Counted from the stretch's first letter, positions 5,714 through 13,273 are shown. The stretch: 13,665 nt of DNA from Bacillota bacterium (GCA_023443315.1 JAEZVA010000036.1:1-13665), one strand, 5' to 3'. A program made the numbers and translations. The notes: a model not told the origin generated them from the letters alone.

Positions 5714-7591
5714 TCATCCTGTTTTTTGACGACGAAGCAGACTTTCTGCCTCGTCTTTTGTGATTGCACGGCTGTAAAAAAAGCCCTGTACCTTGTCGCA
5801 GCCAATCTGCTTTATTAGCTCTAGCTGGCTTGCGGTCTCTACACCCTCTGCCACAACACACAGGTTTAAGCAGTGGGCAAGGTTTACAACGAGCTTCACA
5901 ATCTCGTAATCCTTCGGGTCGTTTGCAACGTGGTCAATAAACTTTTTATCGATCTTTAGCGTGCTAATCCACAGCTGTCGAAGCTGATTAAGCGAGGAAT
6001 AGCCCGAACCGAAATCGTCCAGCGCAAGGTCAAGCCCCAAGGCCTCCATATTCTTTATCACGTCCATATTGCTGCCGACGTACTCTACAAGCTGTGTTTC
6101 TGTTACCTCAAGTTCGATGCAGTCGGAGGTAAGGTTTAGGCTGTGCAGAATCTCGCGCACCTCGTCGGCGAACGACGGCCGCTGCAGCTGCACAAGCGAA
6201 AGGTTAATCGCCATCTTGCCAAACTGGTAACCTTTGTCTCTAAACTCCGCCGCGGTTTTACACGCCTCTGCAAACACCCACCTGCCAAGCTCATGAATAT
6301 GCCCCGACTCCTCGGCAGCGGGGATAAACTCGCCCGGAGATACGCTGCCCACCAGGCTTGAGTTTAAGCGCAGCAAGGCCTCAAAGCCGACGATACCGCC
6401 CGTATAGGGGTTGTACAGCGGCTGATAATGTACCTCAAACTCGTTGTGCTCCAGTCCGTGGCGTATGGCACGCCCGACTGTTTCGTGGCGCAGGATACGC
6501 TCAAACATCGAGTAGTGAAAGATTGCGGTGGTGTCTTTACCCTTGGCCTTTGCGTGCTGCATAGCGATGTCGGCATAGCGAAGCAGCGCCTTGTCGCTTT
6601 GTGCGTGCTCGGGATACATTGAGATACCCAGACTAGCGGAAATGCACAGCGTCAGCTTGCCAATCTGCATCGGCGCCTTGATGGCATCCTTGAGCCGGCG
6701 GGAGAACTCTACCGCCTCCTCGGTGTCTGCACAGGGCAGGTAGATGGCAAACTCATCGTTGCTTAGACGCACCGCAAGCCCGTGGTTATGTGTGCGCTGT
6801 AACAGGATGCACGCGACCCTTGTAATCACCTTGTCGCCCACAAAGTGGTCGAGAGTATCGTTAATCGCCTTTAGGTTGTCAAGGTCTAAAACAATGACGG
6901 CGGCGTTCTTCACCAGTCCAGTGCGAATATCGTTTTGCAGGCGGCGGGAAAGGGCGTGCTTTGTTGCCATGCCGGTTAGCTCATCGAAGACAACCGGGGT
7001 CGTATCATGGCTGTATTCGTTTTCTTCTAGGTCCAGCACACTGCCAATGACGCGCAGCAAACTACCGTCCTCTGCCCGAAGCGCTTTGCCATGCGCGCGC
7101 ACGGTTTTTACGGCGCCAAGCGGGGTGATGATGCAAAGCCTAACTGCAAAGTCGGTCTCTTTCGGGTCGTTTTTTAGATTTTCGACAACCTGTCGGCATA
7201 AGGGAAGATACTCGGGCAGCACATTGCGGGAAAAAAATCCCTCCATCGAGTGCGCACAATGGCTAATCGATAACATGTTACAAAGCCTAGGAGAGGATAT
7301 CACCACATCGGTTTGAAAATCCCACTCGAATAGGCCTTCAATTAACGTGTCCATCAGGGCAGAGTATTCCCTAAAGTATTTGTCTGTGAAGCGTCGATTT
7401 GGCAGAGCGTCGTCGTTACGAAAATAGCGCTCCCAAACAGACAGGTAGTTGCCGCAACCGGTAAGCTGTTGCTCGTCGTGCATCCCGTGTACGTACCTTT
7501 CGATGATTTCTGAATATGATGAAAAAATAAGTGATTCGTCCCAATCTACAGGGAATGTAATCGTTATCATTATTAGAATACATTTTAGCAT
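5714..7591 (-). CDS. PAS-GGDEF-EAL protein; likely c-di-GMP phosphodiesterase with degenerate cyclase domain
   Basis: Predicted 625-residue soluble signalling protein. Residues ~80-190 resemble a PAS sensor (GLFEWDFQTDVVIS...RVIGSVLDLEE), ~200-360 a GGDEF domain (FDELTGMATKHAL...VIVLDLDNLKAINDTLDHFVGD) and ~370-620 an EAL domain. The GGDEF signature reads SNDEF (277-281) and no RxxD inhibitory site precedes it, so cyclase activity is unlikely. The EAL site looks complete: E404 (FEALLR), N463, E495 (ELEVTE), D525-D526 (DDFGSGYSS), K546, E582 (AEGVET) and Q602 (QGFFYS). I infer c-di-GMP hydrolysis, perhaps with GTP binding by the GGDEF domain as an allosteric switch. No good ribosome site precedes ATG 7591; the ATG at 7570 (M8) or 7483 (M37, with AAAGG upstream) could be the true start. 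No transmembrane segment is seen. Confidence 0.9.
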   Translation of the reverse strand: MLKCILIMITITFPVDWDESLIFSSYSEIIERYVHGMHDEQQLTGCGNYLSVWERYFRNDDALPNRRFTDKYFREYSALMDTLIEGLFEWDFQTDVVISSPRLCNMLSISHCAHSMEGFFSRNVLPEYLPLCRQVVENLKNDPKETDFAVRLCIITPLGAVKTVRAHGKALRAEDGSLLRVIGSVLDLEENEYSHDTTPVVFDELTGMATKHALSRRLQNDIRTGLVKNAAVIVLDLDNLKAINDTLDHFVGDKVITRVACILLQRTHNHGLAVRLSNDEFAIYLPCADTEEAVEFSRRLKDAIKAPMQIGKLTLCISASLGISMYPEHAQSDKALLRYADIAMQHAKAKGKDTTAIFHYSMFERILRHETVGRAIRHGLEHNEFEVHYQPLYNPYTGGIVGFEALLRLNSSLVGSVSPGEFIPAAEESGHIHELGRWVFAEACKTAAEFRDKGYQFGKMAINLSLVQLQRPSFADEVREILHSLNLTSDCIELEVTETQLVEYVGSNMDVIKNMEALGLDLALDDFGSGYSSLNQLRQLWISTLKIDKKFIDHVANDPKDYEIVKLVVNLAHCLNLCVVAEGVETASQLELIKQIGCDKVQGFFYSRAITKDEAESLLRRQKTG

Positions 7592-7996
7592 ATTTTTCTT
7601 ATGTTTTGGTAACTATTTATTATTTTTATATACTTGACCAAAATTTTAATGATAAATTCTCTTTTATTATTCATTGCATTTTACTAGACTATACAAAATT
7701 AGAAAACCGCTCAATGCCAATTTCCATTGACTGGAACGGCGCAGTCCCGGCAAAATAAGTTTGCCATCCCAATATGACGAATCCCGCTAAATGTATGACT
7801 GCAAGACGCCGGTTTTGCCTTGTTGCTTGAATACCAATCTCGACCCACATCAAGAGATTTTTATCTGAAAAACGCAACAAAAAGGCAGTATCCGCCCGTT
7901 TGTATAGTGTAATCGCTCAAAAGAGCGGGTTACGACCGATTGCGACCCGATATCTACGTATATTACGCATTATTTCTCTGTTTTGCTGTTTCGCTA
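7592..7996. other. Divergent intergenic region without a supported gene
   Basis: About 400 bp between the divergent GGDEF/EAL gene and the corA promoter. The part next to the GGDEF/EAL gene (7592-7705) is very AT-rich and should carry its promoter, but no box pair stands out. Bases 7706-7880 have higher GC and an open frame of 63 codons on the minus strand with a TTG start and no ribosome site; I do not call it. A small hairpin CGCTC-AAAA-GAGCG lies at 7914-7927. Confidence 0.5.
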
Positions 7997-8024
7997 TTGA
8001 ATTTAAAGTGCAATATGATATAAT
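7997..8024 (+). promoter_or_regulatory. Promoter of the corA leader transcript
   Basis: TTGAAT (7997-8002), 16-bp spacer, TATAAT (8019-8024) preceded by TGA, giving a perfect extended -10. Transcription should start near 8031, about 270 nt before the corA start codon, so the mRNA has a long leader. Confidence 0.8.
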
Positions 8025-8029
8025 AATAA

Positions 8030-8300
8030 AGATGTACGGGCTTTGCATGGCCATAATTGCAAAGCGCGACATCTGCGTATCGATTATATCAGTCACTGCC
8101 CAGTTCCCACCGCATCCCGCGGTGTGGTGTAACGGCAAATGAACAAGGCGTGGAGGTGACACTGTGAATCCCGACCCTGGTAATCCCCGAAGTTGCGAAA
8201 ATCGAGCACACGGCCGGCTTAACAGTGCACACAGCCTGTTTGCCGCCGTTATTAATGCGTGCTCCGGTAGCATAGACACCGGTAGCCGCACGTTAGGGAG
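8030..8300 (+). ncRNA. Structured 5' leader of corA, candidate cis-regulatory RNA
   Basis: Several hairpins are visible: (a) AGATGT/ACATCT (8030-8035 with 8069-8074) enclosing CTTTGCA/TGCAAAG (8041-8047 with 8058-8064), starting at the predicted 5' end; (b) CACCGC/GCGGTG (8108-8113 with 8119-8124); (c) CGGC/GCCG plus AACAG/CTGTT (8215-8218 and 8221-8225 with 8236-8240 and 8242-8245); (d) GCGTGC/GCACGT plus CCGGT/ACCGG (8257-8262 and 8264-8268 with 8278-8282 and 8288-8293). Hairpin (d) ends one base before the corA Shine-Dalgarno. No M-box or yybP-ykoY consensus could be recognised. The leader also holds an SD-led ORF at 8164. Confidence 0.55.
8152..8159 (+). promoter_or_regulatory. Very strong ribosome binding site of the corA leader ORF
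   Basis: GGAGGTGA is an 8-base match to the anti-Shine-Dalgarno sequence. From GGAGG to the GTG at 8164 the spacing is 7 nt, which is optimal. It is clearly better than the corA ribosome site and serves no other start codon. Confidence 0.75.
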
Positions 8301-8439
8301 TGATGATTTTGATTACATACCTCAAAACAGAAGACAACCGTCTGGTTACCCTAGAGGGGTTGCAGGACGGCTGCTGGGTGAGTGTTGTAAGCCCAACCGA
8401 GCAAGAAATTCTCTACCTTGTAGAAACCTTAGGGCTTGA
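8164..8439 (+). CDS. Candidate Mg2+-sensing leader peptide ORF upstream of and overlapping corA
   Basis: A GTG-initiated ORF of 91 codons lies inside the corA leader behind a near-perfect ribosome site. Its product begins MNPDPGNPRSCENR. Known family fact: the enterobacterial leader peptide MgtL (MEPDPTPLPRRR...) uses its acidic/proline start to destabilise the translating ribosome when Mg2+ is low, which switches on the Mg2+ transporter MgtA. The shared x-P-D-P-x(2-3)-P-R pattern, placed directly before a Mg2+ transporter gene, suggests the same logic here. Beyond about codon 14 the peptide has no recognisable character. The ORF passes through hairpins (c) and (d), the corA ribosome site and the corA start in a different frame, stopping ~130 nt inside corA. 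Regulation is inferred; only the ORF, ribosome site and location are seen. Confidence 0.55.
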   Translation: MNPDPGNPRSCENRAHGRLNSAHSLFAAVINACSGSIDTGSRTLGSDDFDYIPQNRRQPSGYPRGVAGRLLGECCKPNRARNSLPCRNLRA

Positions 8440-9235
8440 CATGGGCTTTGTGCGCAGCTCACTGGATGAAGAGGAGACCTCGCGCATTGAAAGCGAAGAC
8501 GACCAAACCCTTGTTATTGTTGACGTCCCGGTAGCCGAAAAACAGACCGAAAACACCATGCTGTACTCCACCATGCCAATTGGCGTTATCATCACCGATA
8601 AGGCGGTGTACACCATCTCGCTCAAAGACAACGCGGTTCTTACCGAGATGGCGGGCAACATGGTAAAAAACGTGCAAACCCACCTGCGCACCCGGTTCTT
8701 TTTAACCCTGATGCTTCGCATCTCAGTGCGTTACCTGCAATACCTCAAACAGATTGATAAGATTTCAAACCTGATGGAGCTGCAGCTGCACAAATCGCTG
8801 AAAAACAAAGAGCTAATTCAGCTGCTCGGGCTTGAAAAATCGCTGGTATACTTCTCTACCTCGCTCAAGGCAAACGACCTAACGCTCGAAAAGATTCTGC
8901 GCGGGCGGTTTATTAAGCTGTATGAGGAGGATAAAGAGCTTCTTGAGGACGTGCTAATCGAGATTAAGCAGGCAATCGAGATGAGCGGCATCTATTCGGA
9001 TGTATTGTCCGGCATGATGGACGCATACGCCTCGGTAATTTCGAACAACCTGAACATCGTAATGAAGGTGCTCACCTCCATTACCATTGTGATGTCGATA
9101 CCCACCATCATATCCGGCATCTACGGCATGAATGTGAACAACCTGCCGCTGCCAAACTTCTGGTTCCCCGTCGGGCTTTCGCTGGTTGCGATGGTTGTCA
9201 TCGGCTTCATCCTCAAAAAGAAGAACCTGTTCTAA
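8309..9235 (+). CDS. corA: CorA-family Mg2+ (divalent cation) transporter
   Basis: Predicted 308-residue inner-membrane channel taking up Mg2+ (Co2+, Ni2+ possible) as a homopentamer. A cytoplasmic N-terminal domain and a long helix (about 120-255) lead to two C-terminal membrane segments (about 253-272 and 284-301 from the 8309 start). They are separated by the signature YGMNVNNLPLP, which contains the selectivity motif GMN. The tail KKKNLF is the usual basic cytoplasmic end. Three possible starts sit together: GTG 8300, ATG 8303 and TTG 8309. The only ribosome site, AGGGAG (8295-8300), gives an 8-nt spacing to TTG 8309 but overlaps or nearly touches the other two, and the product MITYLKTED then starts like other family members. 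The start region is overlapped by the leader ORF. Uridine phosphorylase follows after 85 bp. Confidence 0.92.
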   Translation: MITYLKTEDNRLVTLEGLQDGCWVSVVSPTEQEILYLVETLGLDMGFVRSSLDEEETSRIESEDDQTLVIVDVPVAEKQTENTMLYSTMPIGVIITDKAVYTISLKDNAVLTEMAGNMVKNVQTHLRTRFFLTLMLRISVRYLQYLKQIDKISNLMELQLHKSLKNKELIQLLGLEKSLVYFSTSLKANDLTLEKILRGRFIKLYEEDKELLEDVLIEIKQAIEMSGIYSDVLSGMMDAYASVISNNLNIVMKVLTSITIVMSIPTIISGIYGMNVNNLPLPNFWFPVGLSLVAMVVIGFILKKKNLF

Positions 9236-9255
9236 ACCATTCGACCCTGCCGCAT

Positions 9256-9280
9256 CCCGCCGATGCTTAGGCGGGGTCTT
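9256..9280 (+). terminator. Possible weak terminator or attenuator between corA and udp
   Basis: CCCGCC (9256-9261) and GGCGGG (9270-9275) form a 6-bp GC stem with an 8-nt loop, followed by GTCTTGTTTAAT. The T-tract is poor, so termination may be partial and udp may be read through from corA. Confidence 0.4.
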
Positions 9281-9320
9281 GTTTAATACTACAACAAACG
9301 AAAAAGGTGTGAACGGTACG

Positions 9321-10082
9321 ATGAACGAAAACAAGATGTACCACATTGCCCTGTCTCTCGCCGACGGCGCGAAATACGCCATTTTACCAGGAGATCCGGG
9401 CAGGGTGGAGAAGATTGCACAGTCGCTACAAAACCCCGTATTTGTTGCAAGAAATCGCGAATACACCACCTATGCGGGAACCATAGAGGGCGAGCGGGTG
9501 CTTGTAACCTCAACGGGTATCGGCGGGCCGAGCGCAGCCATCGCGGTAGAGGAGCTTTATATGACGGGCGTGCGCACCTTTTTGCGGGTGGGTACCTGCG
9601 GGGGCATGCAGACCGAGGTGCTCGCGGGGGACGCCATCGCCGTTACCGCTGCCGTTCGGATGGAGGGAACCTCAAAGGAATATCTGCCGCCGGAGTATCC
9701 CGCCGTATCGGACTTCTCGGTGACAAGCGCCTTGGTTACTGCGGCGCACAAGCTGGGCGTTCGGGTGCACACCGGTGTTGCCCAGAGCAAGGACTCGTTT
9801 TACGGGCAGCACGCGCCAAGCCGTATGCCGGTGGGCAGCGAGCTGCTGTATAAATGGAACGCGTGGAAGGCGGCAGGCTGCCTTGCGTCGGAGATGGAGT
9901 GTGCCGCGCTGTTTTCGGTGGCAGCTTCTCTGGGCGCACGCGCGGGTGCTGTTTTGCATTGCGTCTGGAATCAGGAGCGTGCGGAGCAAGGGCTGCCGGG
10001 CGCGGAGAGCCACGACACACAACAGGCGATTGATATTGCGGTGAATGCGCTGCGCATATTGATTGGGCAGGATAAAGCATAG
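9321..10082 (+). CDS. udp: Uridine phosphorylase
   Basis: Predicted 253-residue cytoplasmic enzyme that splits uridine with phosphate into uracil and ribose 1-phosphate in pyrimidine salvage. It follows the E. coli Udp pattern closely: phosphate-binding LPGDPGRVEKIA (22-33), REYTTYAGT (46-54), STGIGGPSAAIAVEEL (64-79), the FLRVGTCGG loop with R89 (87-95), FYGQHAPSR (160-168) with a Gln in the place of the uracil-binding Gln, and the ribose-binding EMECAALF (191-198). The Arg that sits two residues after this Gln in E. coli is displaced here (R168), so base specificity is likely but not certain. ATG 9321 has AAGGTG about 11 nt upstream; a longer in-frame reading reaches back into corA and is rejected. 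Confidence 0.9.
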   Translation: MNENKMYHIALSLADGAKYAILPGDPGRVEKIAQSLQNPVFVARNREYTTYAGTIEGERVLVTSTGIGGPSAAIAVEELYMTGVRTFLRVGTCGGMQTEVLAGDAIAVTAAVRMEGTSKEYLPPEYPAVSDFSVTSALVTAAHKLGVRVHTGVAQSKDSFYGQHAPSRMPVGSELLYKWNAWKAAGCLASEMECAALFSVAASLGARAGAVLHCVWNQERAEQGLPGAESHDTQQAIDIAVNALRILIGQDKA

Positions 10083-10106
10083 CACTAAATAATAGCGAAA
10101 GAAAGC

Positions 10107-10138
10107 AAAGGGAGCTTCGCACAGAAGCCCCCTTTTTT
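10107..10138 (+). terminator. Intrinsic terminator of udp
   Basis: AAAGGGAGCTTC (10107-10118) pairs with GAAGCCCCCTTT (10124-10135), with one A-C mismatch and loop GCACA. A run of six T (10133-10138) follows. It sits between the convergent udp and hydrolase genes. Confidence 0.88.
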
Positions 10139-10159
10139 CTATGGTGTATTGTCTAGCGT

Positions 10160-11113
10160 TTAACCGAAATGCTCCTGTAAAAACGAGAGTACCGCGCCCG
10201 AAAACGCCTCATCCTGTAACGGGTCTTCATACAGTTCATCATACACAATAAAGTGGTAATCCCCCTCGCGCACAAAGGTCTGCACTGGTTCATCCGTTTT
10301 TGCAAGGATGCGCTCAAAATTGACGTAGGGCACCTGCGAGTCGGCGGTGGAGTGCATTAGTAGCGCAGGACGACCGTTTAATTTCTGAATTTCGTTTAGC
10401 GGGTTAATGCGCGTCATCTCGCCGCCGTAGGTAAGCAGGCAGTACAGATGAACAAACGGCTTTTGGATGGCGGTAGCCACCCCGGGCATACCCATCAGCT
10501 CCATCGAGTCGCAGAACATATCGGGCAGCGAGGAATACGCCGATGCGCTGATTAAGCCGTCCAGCTCGGGGACTTCGCCAATCGCATTGATGGCAGTTGC
10601 ACCGCCCATCGAGGTTCCCCACACAACGGTGGGCAGGTCGCCATATTGCTCGGTCAGGTAGGAAACACCGGCCTTTACGTCAAGGTACTCGCTCATGCCA
10701 AACTGTACCTCGTCGCCTTCGCTCTCGCCGTGGGCGCGCATCTCAATGAGCAGCGAGCCGTAGCCGTTGTCGCGCAGCATCTTTGCGTAGCCGAAAAACC
10801 CGGTGACCGACGGGTTTTGAATGCCCGAAAGCAGGATGACCGTCGCTTTTGGGTTTTCTGGTACAACCGTCCATGCCGCGATGTTCAGTCCATCCTCCGT
10901 TTGCAGCGTAATGCGGGAGGCGTCTACCCCAAACTGATCAGGCTCATAGAAGTTCATCTTAGTGGGTCGCTTTGTCAGGTCGCCCATTACAAGGGGAGGG
11001 ATGGCGGCGAATAAAGCGATGGTCAGCACAAGTATTGTCGCAAGCACAATCACGATAACCCGTTTTAATACCCTGCCTTTTTTCGCTGTTTTTTCAGCTG
11101 TTACAGACTGCAT
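10160..11113 (-). CDS. Membrane-anchored alpha/beta hydrolase
   Basis: Predicted 317-residue serine hydrolase with unknown substrate. A basic start (KKGRVLKR) and hydrophobic residues 18-43 form one N-terminal anchor, placing the hydrolase domain outside the cytoplasm. The domain shows the strand ATVILLSGIQN, the RAHGESEG stretch (126-133) and the nucleophile elbow GTSMGG (S168). A catalytic Asp candidate lies in HSTADSQVP (D258) and the His in GDYHFIVYD (H287), in the order and spacing of the family. It resembles the BAAT/dienelactone-hydrolase-like and YqkD/FrsA-type esterases of Firmicutes. Start at 11113 is supported by AGGAGG (complement of 11121-11126). It lies 88 bp behind the methyltransferase gene on the same strand, with no clear terminator or promoter between them, so cotranscription is possible. 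Confidence 0.85.
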   Translation of the reverse strand: MQSVTAEKTAKKGRVLKRVIVIVLATILVLTIALFAAIPPLVMGDLTKRPTKMNFYEPDQFGVDASRITLQTEDGLNIAAWTVVPENPKATVILLSGIQNPSVTGFFGYAKMLRDNGYGSLLIEMRAHGESEGDEVQFGMSEYLDVKAGVSYLTEQYGDLPTVVWGTSMGGATAINAIGEVPELDGLISASAYSSLPDMFCDSMELMGMPGVATAIQKPFVHLYCLLTYGGEMTRINPLNEIQKLNGRPALLMHSTADSQVPYVNFERILAKTDEPVQTFVREGDYHFIVYDELYEDPLQDEAFSGAVLSFLQEHFG

Positions 11114-11201
11114 CTGTGTTCCTCCTAATGTGTAGAGATAGATAAGTAGTCGCTGTGTACCGCTGTTTAAGGACTAAGAATTACACCGTACTATTTTGGG
11201 G

Positions 11202-13241
11202 CTATTTCGCGGACGCGGTATCGGTTCGCACAAGGTTGCGCTCAGCGGGGGAAAGGTCAAACAACCCCATGATAACGTCGTCGATGCGCTCGCAGAGCAC
11301 ACTGCGCAGACGGGGGCAGTCGTTCTTAAACACCTCGTCAACCAGCGCGCAAACCAGCGTACACGACGCCTCATCCGGTATAGGGATTGGAATCGCCTCG
11401 ATGTGGCTGCGCAGCACCTTGACCGACTGAAACTTGTTAGAGAAGTAGAAATGCGCAACCAGACTGTTGAGTACGGCAAGTATAAACTTAATCGGGATGT
11501 TTTCAAAGCGAGGAATCAGGATGTTGCAGCTGTTGAGCGAAAGCGTCTGCTTGTCGTCATACGCAAAGCAGGGTGAGGAGGATACAAACTTATAAAGCAG
11601 CTTCTCGGGCGCGCGGTAAAACCGTTCGGGTGCTACCTGCTGAAACCGTTCGGGCGCAAACTTTAAAAAGGTCTCGGGCTTGCGGTAGGTGTAAGCAAGC
11701 AGGTCGGTGCCGCGCAGAACGGGCTCCATCTCACGGTATCGGCGGTCCTTCACAAACGTGTTGTTGTCGCCCGTCACAATGCCAAGGGCAAAATCCGCGT
11801 TGCCCTCCAGTCGAGTGGCGTTTTGAAACTCCTCTAGCTTGTTAACAAGGTCGTTCTTTTCATCGCTCACACTGAAGTTAAACACACTCGAGTGCGCAAG
11901 CCGCGCGGGGGATAGGTAATAATGCTCCGCGCCGTTCTCTACCTCAATGGGTGAGCGGGGCAAAACGGCATCGTCCCCGCGCTTTTGCAGGGTTACGGTA
12001 ATGGTGGGCGCATACACCTTGTCAAAGATATTGCGCCAGTATTTCACCCGCAAGATATCGCAGTGCCGCGCCACAAGACCGCGCAGACGGTCATGCGCCA
12101 TGACGTTTAAGAATGACTGTGGCAGCACATAGCAAACCGCCCCGCCCGTCTTGCAGGTGTGTATCGCCTTAAGCAAAAACACCGCAAACGACTCGATGTG
12201 CACCGATTCGGAGTTTGCAAACCGCTCCCGCAGCCGCTCCTTGTACCCGTCGTCATACGCGCTGCCCCACGGCGGGTTAGAGATTACGAGGTCAAACATC
12301 TCGTCTGCAAAATCAAACAGGCTGTCGGTCACCTTAAGGTTTTGGTACAGCACCGCGGGGTTTGTAAGGCGTGCGGCAAGCGTTAGGTTCACCCGCGCAA
12401 GGCAGATGCTCACGGGGTCGATGTCCGCCGCAAACAGGTGGTTTTCTATCAGCTTCTCCGCGTCGGTGTCTGCTTGCTGGTGCATCAGGATATGAAAGAT
12501 ATTCATTAAAAAGTTGCCCGTACCGCAGCAGGGGTCAAGGATTCGTTTGCCCGACAGCATGCCGTTTGCATCCAAATAGAAGGCGCAGTCCTCGGCAATG
12601 CGCTTGGGGGTGTAATAAACACCCTCGGTTTTGCGCTTTGCAATGCTGCTGATGGACATATATAAAAGTCCCAGAAAGTCCTCGTTATCTATGTAGCGTA
12701 TCGGCTCACACAGTGCGGGCAGCGCGTCTTTAATCCGTTGCTCGTCCGGCAATGCAACCAGCATATCGTCAATTAAGCTGCGGTACGCTCCCATCTGCTG
12801 ACTATCTTTTAGGTAAGAGAACAAAAGCACGTCACCCGTGCAGGGGATAAGCCCCCTGCTAGCAAGTAGCTTAAGTGAGTATTCGGCGAGTATCACACGC
12901 ATCAGTTCGTCGCCGCCGCCAAGGGAGTCTACACACGCAATAATACGTTTGGCGGCGTCGGTGTACTCCTTTTGTGCCACATAGCCTGCGGGCACCACGT
13001 TGCCGGTGTGCTTCGTCTTGTTGCGTCGGCGCGTTAAGCGGTCGCTCTCGCCGCTTTGTATGCTCTGCACCAAATTTAACACATCGTTTTTGTCAAAGCA
13101 CAGCTTGCGTAGCCCCGACTTTACAGGTCTTAGCTTGCCGCTCTTTACCCAGTTGCGCGCCGTTGCCTGCGAGATTAAAAGCACCGAGCACAGCTCTTCT
13201 ATGGTAAGCACGTCTTTGTTGCCAAACCGATTTTTGTCCAT
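11202..13241 (-). CDS. HTH-fused N6-adenine DNA methyltransferase, apparently solitary
   Basis: Predicted 679-residue protein. Residues 9-60 are an excisionase/MerR-like helix-turn-helix (LTIEELCSVLLISQATARNWVKSGKL...). After a linker and helical region (60-205) comes a gamma-type adenine methyltransferase. Motif X is GVYYTPKRIAE (207-217), motif I DPCCGTGNF (236-244) for S-adenosylmethionine, and motif IV SNPPW (321-325) the catalytic motif. Residues ~480-620 look like a TaqI/Eco57I-type target recognition domain, ending in the SNKFQSVKVLRSHIEAIPIPIP pattern. The layout matches type IIG or Eco57I enzymes, but no PD-(D/E)XK nuclease block is visible in the N-terminus and no restriction gene is next to it. 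I therefore infer modification without cleavage, as in solitary enzymes such as CamA of C. difficile. Start 13241 has GGAGG (complement of 13252-13256). Confidence 0.85.
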   Translation of the reverse strand: MDKNRFGNKDVLTIEELCSVLLISQATARNWVKSGKLRPVKSGLRKLCFDKNDVLNLVQSIQSGESDRLTRRRNKTKHTGNVVPAGYVAQKEYTDAAKRIIACVDSLGGGDELMRVILAEYSLKLLASRGLIPCTGDVLLFSYLKDSQQMGAYRSLIDDMLVALPDEQRIKDALPALCEPIRYIDNEDFLGLLYMSISSIAKRKTEGVYYTPKRIAEDCAFYLDANGMLSGKRILDPCCGTGNFLMNIFHILMHQQADTDAEKLIENHLFAADIDPVSICLARVNLTLAARLTNPAVLYQNLKVTDSLFDFADEMFDLVISNPPWGSAYDDGYKERLRERFANSESVHIESFAVFLLKAIHTCKTGGAVCYVLPQSFLNVMAHDRLRGLVARHCDILRVKYWRNIFDKVYAPTITVTLQKRGDDAVLPRSPIEVENGAEHYYLSPARLAHSSVFNFSVSDEKNDLVNKLEEFQNATRLEGNADFALGIVTGDNNTFVKDRRYREMEPVLRGTDLLAYTYRKPETFLKFAPERFQQVAPERFYRAPEKLLYKFVSSSPCFAYDDKQTLSLNSCNILIPRFENIPIKFILAVLNSLVAHFYFSNKFQSVKVLRSHIEAIPIPIPDEASCTLVCALVDEVFKNDCPRLRSVLCERIDDVIMGLFDLSPAERNLVRTDTASAK

Positions 13242-13273
13242 TGGGTCTAATCCTCCGCGCTTCTAATCCGGGT

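Noticed and set aside
7689..7880. Open frame of 63 codons on the minus strand in the divergent intergenic region
   Set aside because: TTG start without a ribosome site and no recognisable family; it could be a decayed fragment but this cannot be supported.
7900..8142. Open frame of 80 codons on the + strand before corA
   Set aside because: It runs straight across the TTGAAT/TATAAT promoter and has no ribosome site.
7917..8291. Open frame of 124 codons on the minus strand over the corA leader
   Set aside because: It crosses the strong corA promoter and all leader hairpins, lacks a ribosome site and has no protein-like motif.
8030..8300. M-box or yybP-ykoY riboswitch before corA
   Set aside because: The conserved blocks I would expect (such as GUUAGGUGAGGCUCC for the M-box) are absent. 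Only a weak CUGCCCAG resemblance at 8096-8103 was found; a covariance search would be decisive.
8110..9260. Repeated 11-mer CCGCATCCCGC at 8110-8120 and 9250-9260
   Set aside because: Too short, only two copies, and each is part of a different hairpin; probably chance.
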